Source: Bacteroidales bacterium | Lineage (GTDB): Bacteria; Bacteroidota; Bacteroidia; Bacteroidales; UBA932 | Direction: 5' to 3' | DNA: 46,016 nucleotides | NCBI GenBank assembly: GCA_017617475.1 | Contig: JAFZWC010000023.1 | Coordinates: forward strand, 1-46,016 | Shown: one piece after another, positions 16,308 to 24,743 of the stretch | Numbering within the stretch: position 1 is the first letter of the stretch | Layout of the letters: each line of letters begins with the position of its first letter | Made by a program: the position numbers and the translations under genes | Notes under the pieces: generated by a model | Databases searched by the model: none | Told to the model about the DNA's origin: nothing | The model's input: only the letters and a program-made list of their open reading frames with translations

Positions 16308-18048
16308 CGTAGACTTTGATGTACTCCTGCGTGAGGCCGGAGGAACCGCTCTGGCTGTCCGGAATAAGCAGGAGGGTCTGGCGGCCGTCGGCCAGCCTGG
16401 GGCCCAGGCACATGCCTTCGTAGTTGGCGAAGGAGGAAAGGGCCGATGTGTTGAAGCTGGTCAGAAGGGTCTTGGTCAGGTTTCCGCCAATGGCGGCGGC
16501 CGGATTCACCAGATACAGTCTGATGGTGGTGAAGGCCTCTTTCAACTTGTCTTTGAGGTTTCCGCCGGGCACATAGACTTCCCTTTCCAGCACAATGATG
16601 CGTCCATCATCCAGGGCTGCCAGGGCCGGAACGCCGAACACATAGGCTCTGGCTTCTTTCGCAGCCTGGGCCGATACGGCAGGAGCATCCATCCTATAGA
16701 TATAGCGGGCGGCAGGGTTCAGGTCCTCGCCAAAGCTCTGGAGGCGGAGGATAAGGGCGTCATCGCCTTTGACGGGGCCTTCGGTGGTGGTCCAGAACAG
16801 GTGGGTTTCGGGATTGTAGGTAAGGGCCTCGAAGCCCTTGTTGCGGGAGATATTTCCTTTACCCATATCGGCCGGAATACTGAGCTGACGGCCCGTAGGA
16901 TGGCCCTTGAGGTCGTATTCGCGGATGGACTGGTCGTTTTCGTCACTGATGAAGAGGGTGCGGGTTGAAGGAACGTATACCACGCCTTCATTGTCGTGCC
17001 CGTCCGGGTCGGAGGTGCCTTCGGCCAGCGATTTGGAAGCAAAGGCCACGCTGCCGTCTTCCCGGAAGCGGATGGTGAAAAAGAGCAGCCCTCCCCCGCC
17101 CAGATTATCGTGAACTACGGCATAGTGGTCGCCTCCCATATACGTAATACCGGAGTAGTCGCCGTTCCCCACGGCATCCGTGACGGTATTGAGGCTGAGC
17201 TCGGTAAGGGTTACAGGAGTCTCGTTACGGGAAACCGCCACCGTGAGGAGCTGATAGTACAGAACCTGCGCCAGGCGGAGGTTGCCTTCCGCACCGGGGT
17301 GGAGATGGTCCCAATCGGCCTTGAAGAAGATTTCCTGGCCGAAGAGAGGATTCATATTGCTGAGGGCGTGGACGTCTATGACGTTAACAGACCAGATTCC
17401 CGCAGCCTCCTTGACGGCGTTCACATAGGAATCCAGGTATTCTCCCACACGGTTCTGGTAGCTTTCCTCCGGCTGCACATTGCCTTCGTCCAGGCGGAAC
17501 CAGCCCCGGTGCAGCGGAGTCAGAAGCACCACCGGGCAGCGGGGGTAGGCCTCCTTGATGAGCTTGAGGGCTATGTTCATCCGCCCCTTTACGGTTGCGT
17601 CGTCCATTACGGGGTAACGCCGTTTGCGGAGCTGCATGATGGCCGGTTCATTCATGTCGGTGCCTGCCAGGACGTATTCTTCCTTCTCCGTAAACCATTC
17701 TCCCGTGGGGATACCCATGTTGAAGTCGTTGGTACCCAACAGGATGATGATGGCGTCCACATCCTGTCCATGCTCTTTCTGAAGGGCGTTCAGCTGGCGG
17801 GGAATGTCGTTCCATTCCCTTCCGGACACGGCGTAGTTATAGATGTCCAGGTTGAGCCACTCCTGGAGGTAAGCCCAGTACATCTTGAAACCGCCGTCCC
17901 GTCCCAGGCCGGGGTCCGTGATGGAATCTCCGAAAAGGGCCACCCGTTTTCCCGCCCAGGGGTGGGTGAAGGTGTTGCCCTCCTGGGCCTGCGCGCTCAT
18001 GATGCACAGGACGGAGGCCAGTAAACAGATAATGACGTTTTTCTTCAT
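16279..18048 (-). CDS. Secreted SGNH/GDSL hydrolase fused to a phytase-like beta-propeller domain
   Basis: This 589-residue protein has a Sec signal peptide (MKKNVIICLLASVLCIMSAQAQ). Domain 1 (about 25-270) is an SGNH hydrolase with block I VALFGDSITD, block III LGTNDF and block V DWDHLHP carrying the catalytic Asp/His. Domain 2 (about 290-585) resembles the esterase-like activity of phytase family (PF13449): YSGITYMGGDHYAVVHD, NEGVVYVPSTRTLFISDE, NKGFEALTYNPETHLFWTTTEG and ANYEGMCLGP. The start ATG lies 7 bases after the pyrB stop, so it is probably read from the pyrimidine operon. It may release acyl or phosphoryl groups in the periplasm; the substrate is unknown. The upstream same-frame extension overlaps pyrB and is rejected. 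Confidence 0.85.
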   Translation of the reverse strand: MKKNVIICLLASVLCIMSAQAQEGNTFTHPWAGKRVALFGDSITDPGLGRDGGFKMYWAYLQEWLNLDIYNYAVSGREWNDIPRQLNALQKEHGQDVDAIIILLGTNDFNMGIPTGEWFTEKEEYVLAGTDMNEPAIMQLRKRRYPVMDDATVKGRMNIALKLIKEAYPRCPVVLLTPLHRGWFRLDEGNVQPEESYQNRVGEYLDSYVNAVKEAAGIWSVNVIDVHALSNMNPLFGQEIFFKADWDHLHPGAEGNLRLAQVLYYQLLTVAVSRNETPVTLTELSLNTVTDAVGNGDYSGITYMGGDHYAVVHDNLGGGGLLFFTIRFREDGSVAFASKSLAEGTSDPDGHDNEGVVYVPSTRTLFISDENDQSIREYDLKGHPTGRQLSIPADMGKGNISRNKGFEALTYNPETHLFWTTTEGPVKGDDALILRLQSFGEDLNPAARYIYRMDAPAVSAQAAKEARAYVFGVPALAALDDGRIIVLEREVYVPGGNLKDKLKEAFTTIRLYLVNPAAAIGGNLTKTLLTSFNTSALSSFANYEGMCLGPRLADGRQTLLLIPDSQSGSSGLTQEYIKVYAIDIPGKRP

Positions 18049-18055
18049 CAATTCC

Positions 18056-19135
18056 TTATTTGATCTTGGAGTCGCAGTACCAGCAGCGGATCTTGCCGGT
18101 GGGAGTGCGGCGGAACTTGTAGGGGGCGTGTTCGTTGTTGCAGATACACTTGCGGTTGGTGCAGTGGAGTTCCGGGTCGTAGATGGGCTCGTCTGTTTCG
18201 GGCATGCCGTGAGCGGGATCGTCCTTCCATTCATGCAGTTTGAGAATGAGGGCCTCGCGCACATACTTGCCGTTTTCCACCTGGCGGAAGTAAGCGGCAC
18301 GGGGATCGTCGTCCACTTCGGTGAGAATCTCGTTCACGCGCGGAAGCGGGTGCAGCACGGCCATCTTCTTCTTGGCCATGGTCATGCGGGCGGCATCCAG
18401 TACGAAACTGTCCTTCACGCGGTCAAATTCGTCCTCGTCCAGGAAGCGCTCCTTCTGCACGCGGGTCATGTACAGCACATCCAGCTGGGACATGACCTCT
18501 TCCATGGTACTCACCTCGCGGAAAGGAATGCCGGTGCGTTCGCAAACATCGTGTTTGATGTAGCCCGGGAGCTTGAGCTCGTCCGGCGCAATCAGAATGA
18601 CGTTGATGTCCTCATAACGGCTCAGGGCTTTGATGAGCGAGTGGACGGTACGGCCGAATTTGAGGTCGCCGCAGAAGCCTATGGTAATGCCGTCAATGTG
18701 GCCGAGCTCACGTTTGATGGTGAGAAGGTCCGTAAGCGTCTGGGTAGGATGGCTGTGGGAGCCGTCACCGGCATTGATGATGGGCACGCGGGATACCTCC
18801 GAGGCGTATAGCTGGGCGCCCTCTATATGGTGGCGCATAGCGATGACATCGGCAAAGCAACCCACCACACGCACGGTATCCTGAACGGTTTCACCCTTGC
18901 TCACAGAGGCATTTTTGGCGTCGGAAAAGCCCAGGACATTGCCGCCCAGTTCCATCATGGCCGACGTAAAGCTGAGCCGCGTACGGGTGCTGGGCTCATA
19001 AAAAAGGGTGGCCAGCTTGCGGTGGGACATACTGCCCTGGTAGCGTTCGCGGTGAGCGATGATATCCTGTGCCAGGGAAATGATTTCGTCGGTCTCCTGC
19101 TTGGTGAGATCCATCGGGTCAATCAAGTGCTTCAT
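18056..19135 (-). CDS. pyrB: Aspartate carbamoyltransferase with C-terminal PyrI-like zinc ribbon
   Basis: This 359-residue enzyme joins carbamoyl phosphate and aspartate to N-carbamoyl-aspartate, step 2 of UMP synthesis. The carbamoyl-phosphate motif FYEPSTRTRLSF is at about residues 46-57, with HPTQTLTDLL near 129-138 and HPLPRVNEI near 271-279. Catalytic chains are usually about 305-315 residues. Here about 45 more follow, containing Cys325, Cys330, Cys351 and Cys354. The spacing (5, 21, 3) and context ELHCTNRKC...RCWYC closely resemble the zinc domain of the regulatory chain PyrI (Cys109, 114, 138, 141 in E. coli; spacing 5, 24, 3). The nucleotide-binding half of PyrI is not present, nor is a separate pyrI gene in the window. 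It is in the pyr operon, downstream of pyrE. Confidence 0.93.
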   Translation of the reverse strand: MKHLIDPMDLTKQETDEIISLAQDIIAHRERYQGSMSHRKLATLFYEPSTRTRLSFTSAMMELGGNVLGFSDAKNASVSKGETVQDTVRVVGCFADVIAMRHHIEGAQLYASEVSRVPIINAGDGSHSHPTQTLTDLLTIKRELGHIDGITIGFCGDLKFGRTVHSLIKALSRYEDINVILIAPDELKLPGYIKHDVCERTGIPFREVSTMEEVMSQLDVLYMTRVQKERFLDEDEFDRVKDSFVLDAARMTMAKKKMAVLHPLPRVNEILTEVDDDPRAAYFRQVENGKYVREALILKLHEWKDDPAHGMPETDEPIYDPELHCTNRKCICNNEHAPYKFRRTPTGKIRCWYCDSKIK

Positions 19136-19148
19136 ATCGTTTGTGTTA

Positions 19149-19778
19149 TTATTTTATCCAACTTTCATCTGACGGATTGTCTCTGAAGGCCAGGATGCGT
19201 TCCTTCCATTCAGGGGCTATGCGACCTTCTTCGGCAGCCACTTCCACCAGGGCGTCCAGGTTGCTGAGGGAGTGATTGACGGTGCCGGCGGCTGCAATGC
19301 GCTCCAGGCCCTTCTTCATGCCGTAGGTGAAGATGCTCACTATTCCCAAGACATCGGCCCCGGCTTCGCGCAGGGCTTCCACCACCTCGATGGCGCTGCC
19401 GCCGGTGGAGATGAGGTCTTCAATCACCACCACCTTGGTGCCGGGTTCCATCTTGCCCTCGATGCGGTTGGTGCGACCGTGGGTCTTGGCTTCTCCACGC
19501 ACGTAGCCCATGGGGAGGTTCAGGAGCGTGGCCACCATGGCGGCATGGGCGATGCCCGCCGTGGAGGTTCCCATAAGCATCTGGCAGTCGGGATGGTACT
19601 TCTTCACCAGTTCGGCCAGGCCGGCCTCCACCTTGTCGCGGGTTGCGGGGGCCGACAGGGTGAGGCGGTTGTCGCAGTAAATGGGGCTCTTGATGCCGCT
19701 GGCCCAGGTGAAGGGGTCCTCGGGGCGCAGGAATACTGCGCCGATACTCAGCAGTTCGTGTGCTATCTTTCTTTCCAT
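19149..19778 (-). CDS. pyrE: Orotate phosphoribosyltransferase
   Basis: This 209-residue enzyme converts orotate and PRPP to OMP (step 5). The PRPP-binding loop [21 protein letters not shown] is at about residues 116-136, and [13 protein letters not shown] (about 30-42) is the usual N-terminal motif. [17 protein letters not shown] marks the catalytic flexible loop. Length is normal. It lies one base after the pyrF stop and 13 bases before pyrB in the pyr operon. Confidence 0.95.
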   Translation of the reverse strand: MERKIAHELLSIGAVFLRPEDPFTWASGIKSPIYCDNRLTLSAPATRDKVEAGLAELVKKYHPDCQMLMGTSTAGIAHAAMVATLLNLPMGYVRGEAKTHGRTNRIEGKMEPGTKVVVIEDLISTGGSAIEVVEALREAGADVLGIVSIFTYGMKKGLERIAAAGTVNHSLSNLDALVEVAAEEGRIAPEWKERILAFRDNPSDESWIK

Positions 19779-19779
19779 A

Positions 19780-20478
19780 TCAGCAAAATTCTTTCAGACA
19801 ACGGTTATAGGCGGCCACGGGGTCCGGGGCGGCGGTGATGGGTCGGCCCACCACAATGTAGTCCGAGCCTATTTCCCGGGCGCGGGCGGGGGTAGTGATG
19901 CGCACCTGGTCGTCCGTGGCGGCATCGGCAAAGCGGATGCCGGGGGTTACGGTTACAAAGCCGGCACCGCAGGCCTCCTTGACCATGGCGGCCTCCAGCG
20001 GGGAGCAAACCACGCCGTCCAGGCCAGCCTCCCGGGCGTTCTGCGCGTACTTGACAATGGTATCGTTAATGCCGGCGCCGATGAGCAGTTCCTTCTGCAT
20101 CACCTCCTCCGAGGTGGAGGTGAGCTGGGTGACGGCTATCAGGAGCGGACGGGTGCCGTCGGCCCGGGTAAGGCCTTCCAGGGCAGCCTTCATCATGGCA
20201 ACGGTGCCGGCGGCGTGCACATTGACCATGTCCACGTCCAGGGCCGACAGCACGGCCATGGCCTTACGCACGGTGTTGGGAATGTCGTGAAGTTTGAGGT
20301 CCAGGAATATCTTGTGACCGCGCGCCTTGATCTGGCGCACAATCTCCGGCCCTTCGGCATAAAACAGCTCCATTCCAATTTTTACGAAAGGTTTGCAGCT
20401 TCCGGAGAAGGAGTCCAGGAAGTTCAGGCAAGCCTCTTTGCTGCTGAAGTCGCAGGCTATGATTACGTCACGGTTCAT
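19780..20478 (-). CDS. pyrF: Orotidine 5'-phosphate decarboxylase
   Basis: This 232-residue TIM-barrel enzyme turns OMP into UMP. The signature [13 protein letters not shown] (about 60-72) carries the catalytic Lys/Asp set. [17 protein letters not shown] and [10 protein letters not shown] form the late phosphate-binding loops. It is of the short class I type, not the longer PyrF of about 270 residues seen in some Bacteroidota. The start overlaps the pyrD stop by 4 bases, so translation is coupled; pyrE starts after a single base. Confidence 0.95.
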   Translation of the reverse strand: MNRDVIIACDFSSKEACLNFLDSFSGSCKPFVKIGMELFYAEGPEIVRQIKARGHKIFLDLKLHDIPNTVRKAMAVLSALDVDMVNVHAAGTVAMMKAALEGLTRADGTRPLLIAVTQLTSTSEEVMQKELLIGAGINDTIVKYAQNAREAGLDGVVCSPLEAAMVKEACGAGFVTVTPGIRFADAATDDQVRITTPARAREIGSDYIVVGRPITAAPDPVAAYNRCLKEFC

Positions 20479-21389
20479 AGGCAGGCAATGATATCTTTCA
20501 AGGAATCTATGTGCAGTTCTTCCATCACGGAAGGGAGTTCGTCAATGATTTCCGGGCAGGCGAAGGGGTTGCGGAGATTCTGGGCTCCAACCTGCACGGC
20601 GGTAGCCCCGGCCATCATCATTTCTATCACTTCGCGGGCGCTGGTAACTCCGCCGCAGCCCATGATGGGAATATGGCAGGAGTGGGCCACCTGATACACC
20701 ATTCTGAGCGCAATGGGGAAGATGGCCGATCCGGAGAAACCGCCCATGGTGTTGGCCAGGACAGGTTTGCGGCGGGCTATGTCGATGCGCATCCCCAGGA
20801 AAGTGTTCACCAGGGTGAGGCCGTCGGCCCCGGCGTCTTCGCAGGCGCGGGCAATGGCCACGATATCCGTCACATTGGGGCTCAGTTTGATGAAGACGGG
20901 CTTGCTGCGGCAGACTTCTTTCACCGCCGCCGTCACCTGGGCTGCCGCCTGGGCCGATGTCCCGAAGGCCAGGCCGCCCCCGTGTACGTTAGGGCAGGAA
21001 ACATTGACTTCAATGAGGTCTATGCCCTCGCAGGCATCGGCCTTGGCGCAGCATTCCCGGTATTCCTCCACCGAGAAGCCGCTTATGTTGGCTATTATGG
21101 CGCCGCCATAAATCTTGCGGAGTGCCGGCACCTTTTCGTTCACCAGTACGTCAATTCCCGGGTTCTGCAGGCCTACGGAATTGATCATTCCGCCGGCGCA
21201 GTCGGCAATGCGGGGCACGGGGTTTCCATAACGGGCCTCGCGGGTGGTGCCCTTCAGCGAGATTCCGCCCAGCACGTTCAGATCCATGTCCGGCGCCAGT
21301 TCCAGGCCGAAACCAAAAGTCCCGCTGGCGGGGATGACGGGGTTCTGCAGACGCAGAGGGCCCAGCTGTACCGATAGGTCCTTTACCAT
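20475..21389 (-). CDS. pyrD: Dihydroorotate dehydrogenase B, catalytic subunit
   Basis: This 304-residue FMN enzyme oxidises dihydroorotate to orotate (step 4). [13 protein letters not shown] near residues 15-27, the substrate-contact region [11 protein letters not shown], and [12 protein letters not shown] (about 129-140), whose Cys is the catalytic base of class 1B enzymes, are all visible. The FMN loops are [13 protein letters not shown] and [11 protein letters not shown]. Class 1B needs the PyrK electron-transfer partner, encoded directly upstream with a 7-base overlap. Confidence 0.95.
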   Translation of the reverse strand: MVKDLSVQLGPLRLQNPVIPASGTFGFGLELAPDMDLNVLGGISLKGTTREARYGNPVPRIADCAGGMINSVGLQNPGIDVLVNEKVPALRKIYGGAIIANISGFSVEEYRECCAKADACEGIDLIEVNVSCPNVHGGGLAFGTSAQAAAQVTAAVKEVCRSKPVFIKLSPNVTDIVAIARACEDAGADGLTLVNTFLGMRIDIARRKPVLANTMGGFSGSAIFPIALRMVYQVAHSCHIPIMGCGGVTSAREVIEMMMAGATAVQVGAQNLRNPFACPEIIDELPSVMEELHIDSLKDIIACL

Positions 21390-22129
21390 AGTATCTCCTC
21401 CTTATTGAATACGGGGCCGTCTTTGCAAACGCGGCGCGGGCCCGCGGTGGTCTGGATGCTGCAGCCGTAGCAGAAGCCGGCGCCGCAACCCATCCGCTCT
21501 TCCAGCGAGGCCTCGCCGGGGCCGGACAGCAGGCCGCAGACCGCTTTCATCATGACCATGGGGCCGCAGGTGTAGAAGAAGTCGTACTCTCCGTCATGGC
21601 CGGCTGCACAAGCCATCTCCTTCAAGGCGTCTGTGACAAATCCCTTGATGCCCACCGACCCGTCCAGGGTGGTGATGGCCACGGTGTCGCAGAGGGCCTC
21701 GAATTCCTCTTTCAGCACTATCTCATCGGCCTTGTTGAACCCCAGCACGGCCGTGATGCGCTTGCCCTGAGCCTTGAGCTGCCGGGCCAGAAGGAACAGC
21801 GGTGCGGCGCCCAGGCCTCCGCCCACCAGAAGGGCGCTGCCCCGGCATGCATCGGCCGAAAAGCCTTTGCCCAGTCCGGTGAGAACGCTCAGGGCTTTGC
21901 CTTCCGGCAGGGCAGCCAGTTTGCGGGTGCCTTCTCCCACGGTCTTGTACAGCAGCATGAAGCCGTCCTCAAAGACTTCGCACACGGAGAAAGGACGGCG
22001 CAGGTAGAAGCCGGGAATCTCCAGATGAACGAATTCTCCGCTCACCGGGCCGTTTCCCGTGAGCTTGAGCTGGTAGGTGTCGGCCGCAACCATGCGGTTT
22101 TCGGCTATCTTATATACCTTCTTTTGCAT
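21383..22129 (-). CDS. pyrK: Dihydroorotate dehydrogenase B, electron-transfer subunit
   Basis: This 248-residue FAD and [2Fe-2S] protein passes electrons from PyrD to NAD. LRRPFSVCEV (about 40-49) is the FAD-binding RxFS motif, GKALSVLTGLGKGF and SALLVGGGLGAAPLFLLA form the pyridine-nucleotide region, and the C-terminal CGAGFCYGCSIQT...VCKDG supplies four cysteines for the cluster. ATG 22129 was chosen because it gives the standard N-terminus; the longer frame reads back into pyrC. The start overlaps the end of pyrC by 20 bases. Confidence 0.93.
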   Translation of the reverse strand: MQKKVYKIAENRMVAADTYQLKLTGNGPVSGEFVHLEIPGFYLRRPFSVCEVFEDGFMLLYKTVGEGTRKLAALPEGKALSVLTGLGKGFSADACRGSALLVGGGLGAAPLFLLARQLKAQGKRITAVLGFNKADEIVLKEEFEALCDTVAITTLDGSVGIKGFVTDALKEMACAAGHDGEYDFFYTCGPMVMMKAVCGLLSGPGEASLEERMGCGAGFCYGCSIQTTAGPRRVCKDGPVFNKEEILW

Positions 22130-23234
22130 GGCTATCGTATACTGTTTCTCCGTTTTTACGGGTTTCGAGCACCCGGCCGTATACCTCCCATCCGTCGAAG
22201 GGCGTGGCATGCCCCATGGAGGCAAAGCGGGTGCTGTCTATGACAAAGGGGTGCTCCAAATCTACCAGCACGCGGTCTCCTTCCGGTACTTCCGGCAGAC
22301 CGAAGATGCGGCGGGGTGCAGCCGACAGGGCTTCCACCAGCCTTTTCATGGGCACCCGGCCGGTTCTGACCAGCTTGGTATAGAGCACAGGGAAAGCCGT
22401 CTCCAGCCCCACGATTCCCATGGCGCTACCCTGCAGGCCGCGGGATTTCTCTTCGGCCGAATGCGGGGCGTGGTCTGTGGCGATGGCGTCGATGGTGCCG
22501 TCCAGGAGGCCCTGGATGAGGGCTTCGCGGTCTTCGGCGCTGCGCAGCGGAGGATTCATCTTGAAACGGCCGTCTTCCTGGAGGTCGTCTTCGCACAGCA
22601 CCAGGTAGTGGGGGGCCGTTTCGCAGGTGACGCGCACTCCGCGGGCCTTGGCTTCCCGGATGAGTTCCACGCTTTCGCGGGTAGAAATATGGCACACGTG
22701 GTAGCGGCAGCCCGTCTGCTCACACAGTTCCAGGTCCCGCTCTATCTGGCCCCATTCGCTCTGGGAGCAGATGCCCTTGTGGCCGTGGGCGGCGCTGTAT
22801 CGGCCCTCATGGATATAACCCCCGTGCAGGAGGGTGTTGTCTTCGCAGTGGGCGGCCAGGATCACACCTTCTTTTGCCGCTTCCTGCATGGCCTTCCGCA
22901 TCATTTCCTGGTCCTGGACGCCGCTGCCGTCGTCGGAGAACGCCACGCAACGGCCCTTGAGCGCCCGGAAATCCACCAGCTCCCGGCCTTTGCGGCCCTT
23001 GGTGATGGAGCAGTACGGAAGAACCTCAATTACGGCGTCTTTGTCGATGGCGGCCTGTTCCACAGCCAGATGCTCCGGGCAGTCCGGCACGGGATCCAGA
23101 TTGGGCATGGCGCACACCAGCGTGTAGCCGCCCCTCGCTGCTGCCAGCGACCCGGTCCGGATGGTTTCCTTCCAGGTCTGTCCCGGTTCGCGGAAGTGGA
23201 CATGGATGTCGCAGAATGCGGGTAACTCTACCAT
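22110..23234 (-). CDS. pyrC: Dihydroorotase, class I
   Basis: This 374-residue zinc hydrolase cyclises N-carbamoyl-aspartate to dihydroorotate (step 3). DIHVHFREPG (about 9-18) supplies the first metal His pair, CHIS and AHCED give further metal ligands, and ATDHAPHSAEEK (about 270-281) has the catalytic Asp. The family is usually about 420-450 residues; this one is compact because the N-terminal beta-sandwich strand is missing (the protein begins at MVELPAFCDIHVH). It is first in the pyr operon. The ATG is only 6 bases after the U-tract of the attenuator-like terminator, so the usual ribosome-binding region is part of that structure. Confidence 0.93.
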   Translation of the reverse strand: MVELPAFCDIHVHFREPGQTWKETIRTGSLAAARGGYTLVCAMPNLDPVPDCPEHLAVEQAAIDKDAVIEVLPYCSITKGRKGRELVDFRALKGRCVAFSDDGSGVQDQEMMRKAMQEAAKEGVILAAHCEDNTLLHGGYIHEGRYSAAHGHKGICSQSEWGQIERDLELCEQTGCRYHVCHISTRESVELIREAKARGVRVTCETAPHYLVLCEDDLQEDGRFKMNPPLRSAEDREALIQGLLDGTIDAIATDHAPHSAEEKSRGLQGSAMGIVGLETAFPVLYTKLVRTGRVPMKRLVEALSAAPRRIFGLPEVPEGDRVLVDLEHPFVIDSTRFASMGHATPFDGWEVYGRVLETRKNGETVYDSHAKEGI

Positions 23235-23240
23235 AAGGTC

Positions 23241-23268
23241 AAAAAAAAGACAACCATAAATGGCTGCC
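23241..23268 (-). terminator. Attenuator-like intrinsic terminator before pyrC
   Basis: On the minus strand GGCAGCCAT and ATGGTTGTC form a 9-bp stem with two G-U pairs and a very short loop. Eight U follow (23248-23241), and pyrC begins 6 bases later. The UAG stop codon of the leader ORF (23270-23268) touches the 5' arm, so a ribosome finishing the leader would cover the stem. The 5' arm contains AGCCATT, which is also perfectly complementary to AATGGCT at the leader start (23358-23352), a possible alternative pairing. Confidence 0.8.
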
Positions 23269-23357
23269 TAAATACTACTACTAATCAAAGAAACAACAAC
23301 GGAAACACCATGAACCCCACAGATGCCGGAGCAAGGAGTTATGAGGGTTTTAGCCAT
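23268..23357 (-). CDS. 29-residue leader peptide of the pyr operon
   Basis: A short ORF (MAKTLITPCSGICGVHG, then a V/S/L/I-rich tail) starts about 18 bases after the -7 box and ends with UAG at the base of the attenuator stem. The last 39 bases of the ORF, stop included, contain 21 U and form the U-rich stretch directly before the hairpin. In E. coli pyrBI, slow transcription of such U-runs at low UTP lets the ribosome catch up and blocks the terminator; the layout here is the same. The peptide itself resembles no leader I know, and translation is not proven. Confidence 0.6.
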   Translation of the reverse strand: MAKTLITPCSGICGVHGVSVVVSLISSSI

Positions 23358-23374
23358 TGCGTTCTCAGTTTGGG

Positions 23375-23406
23375 CAAAGGTACGGCTTTTGGCAAGAATA
23401 ATCAAA
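23375..23406 (-). promoter_or_regulatory. Promoter of the pyr operon
   Basis: On the minus strand TTTG (23406-23403), a 20-base spacer and TACCTTTG (23382-23375) match the Bacteroidota consensus exactly. The predicted start site is near 23368, giving a leader RNA of about 135 bases before pyrC. Confidence 0.85.
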
Positions 23407-23429
23407 TTTTTTTTCATGCGATTTATTGC

Positions 23430-23437
23430 TACCTTTG
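23430..23437 (+). promoter_or_regulatory. -7 element of dtd
   Basis: TACCTTTG lies 21 bases before the dtd ATG. It is divergent from the pyr promoter, with the -33 regions close together. Confidence 0.65.
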
Positions 23438-23458
23438 AGGAAAGATAGCGCAAACCCT

Positions 23459-23908
23459 ATGCGAGCAGTCATTCAGAGAGTTAGTTCGGCCTCCGTCACC
23501 ATTGACGGGGCGGTGAAATCGGCCATAGGCCCGGGGCTGCTGGTACTGCTGGGCGTAGGGCACGAAGACGGTCAGGAAGATCTGGATTGGCTGGTGAAGA
23601 AAATAGCCGGGCTGCGCATCTTCAACGACGAGTCGGGAGTCATGAACCGAAGCGTGGTGGAAGTGGGCGGCGAGGCCCTGGTGGTGAGCCAGTTCACGCT
23701 CATGGCCTCCACCAAAAAAGGGAATCGGCCCTCCTATATAGAGGCCGCCGGGCATGAGAAGGCCATCCCCATGTACGAGGCTTTCTGCCGGGCGCTTTCG
23801 GCCGCCATCGGCCGTCCCGTCGGAACCGGAGAATTCGGGGCCGACATGAAGGTTGCGCTGGTAAACGACGGCCCGGTAACTATATGCATGGACACAAAGA
23901 ACAAATGA
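23459..23908 (+). CDS. dtd: D-aminoacyl-tRNA deacylase
   Basis: This 149-residue protein hydrolyses D-aminoacyl-tRNAs and glycyl-tRNA(Ala), protecting translation. The N-terminus [17 protein letters not shown] is diagnostic. SQFTLMA (about 79-85), with the catalytic Thr of the SQxTL motif, and the cross-subunit motif NDGPVTI near the C-terminus are both intact. Length is standard (about 145-150). ATG 23459 is preferred because earlier in-frame starts fall at or before the promoter. The flavodoxin gene begins one base after its stop. Confidence 0.95.
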   Translation: MRAVIQRVSSASVTIDGAVKSAIGPGLLVLLGVGHEDGQEDLDWLVKKIAGLRIFNDESGVMNRSVVEVGGEALVVSQFTLMASTKKGNRPSYIEAAGHEKAIPMYEAFCRALSAAIGRPVGTGEFGADMKVALVNDGPVTICMDTKNK

Positions 23909-23909
23909 T

Positions 23910-24737
23910 ATGAAAACAGTCAAATGGATTTTAGCCCTTATGGCCACTAGTATGCTTTTTGCCTCCTGCGGGCCCAAGAAACAGAGCCCCAAAGTGCTTG
24001 TACTTTATTATTCCCAGACTTCCAACACAGCCACGGTAGCCCAGGAGATTCAGAAAGCCCTGGGGGCCGATATGGAAGCCATCGTCCCCGTTGTCCCTTA
24101 CGACGGCACTTATCAGGAAACCATCGAACGTTCCCGCAAGGAGCGCGAGGAAGGCATCCTTCCGGAGGTTGAACCCATCAAGGCCGATATTGCCCAGTAC
24201 GACATCATCTTCCTGGGCTTCCCGGTGTGGTTCGGCACAGTTGCCCCGCCCATTGGTAAACTGCTGGAAACGGTGGACTTCAGCGGCAAGACGCTGGTGC
24301 CCTTCTGCACTTTTGGCAGCGGTGGTCTCCAGTCCAGTTCGGCCGATATTGCCGCCAAACAGCCGAATGCAACGGTTAAGCCGGGTTACGGTGTCCGCGC
24401 CGCCCGCATGGCCGCCGTCCCGGCCGAGGTAGATTACTTCCTCAAGTCCAACGGCTATCTGGAAGGTGAGTTCACCCCGCTGGAAGAGTTCTCTGCCACT
24501 AGACCTGTGAGCGAGGAGGAAGCGGCCATCTTCGACGCCGCCGTAGGAGAGTATCCCATGATTCAGGCTACACCTACCCAGGTGGCTTCCCGCAATGTTC
24601 CCGGTGGCATGGAATATCTATTCACGGCCCAGAACAAACCCCGCGAAGGCATGCCCGCCTTCGGCCCCATGGAAATGAAAGTCTACGTCCTGGCGGCCGA
24701 CGGTGAAGCCCCTGTGTTCACGCAGGTGGTAAGATAG
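23910..24737 (+). CDS. Flavodoxin-domain lipoprotein
   Basis: This 275-residue protein has a lipoprotein signal (ILALMATSMLFASC, Cys at about residue 20). A flavodoxin fold follows: VLVLYYSQTSNTATVAQEI (about 29-47) is the FMN phosphate loop, and FLGFPVWFGTVAPPIGKLLE with PFCTFGSGGLQSS forms the isoalloxazine loops. The last 90 residues are outside the usual flavodoxin_4 domain and are not recognised. An exported, lipid-anchored flavodoxin would act in periplasmic electron transfer or quinone reduction, but a redox partner is not encoded nearby. It is co-transcribed with dtd. Confidence 0.85.
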   Translation: MKTVKWILALMATSMLFASCGPKKQSPKVLVLYYSQTSNTATVAQEIQKALGADMEAIVPVVPYDGTYQETIERSRKEREEGILPEVEPIKADIAQYDIIFLGFPVWFGTVAPPIGKLLETVDFSGKTLVPFCTFGSGGLQSSSADIAAKQPNATVKPGYGVRAARMAAVPAEVDYFLKSNGYLEGEFTPLEEFSATRPVSEEEAAIFDAAVGEYPMIQATPTQVASRNVPGGMEYLFTAQNKPREGMPAFGPMEMKVYVLAADGEAPVFTQVVR

Positions 24738-24743
24738 GTTTCC

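Noticed and set aside
18048..18300. Upstream extension of the SGNH-phytase frame
   Set aside because: It runs out of frame through the 3' end of pyrB; the signal peptide begins at ATG 18048.
23268..23453. 61-codon minus-strand ORF starting upstream of the pyr promoter
   Set aside because: Its first half lies across the promoter, so only the 29-codon part from ATG 23357 can be on the predicted transcript.
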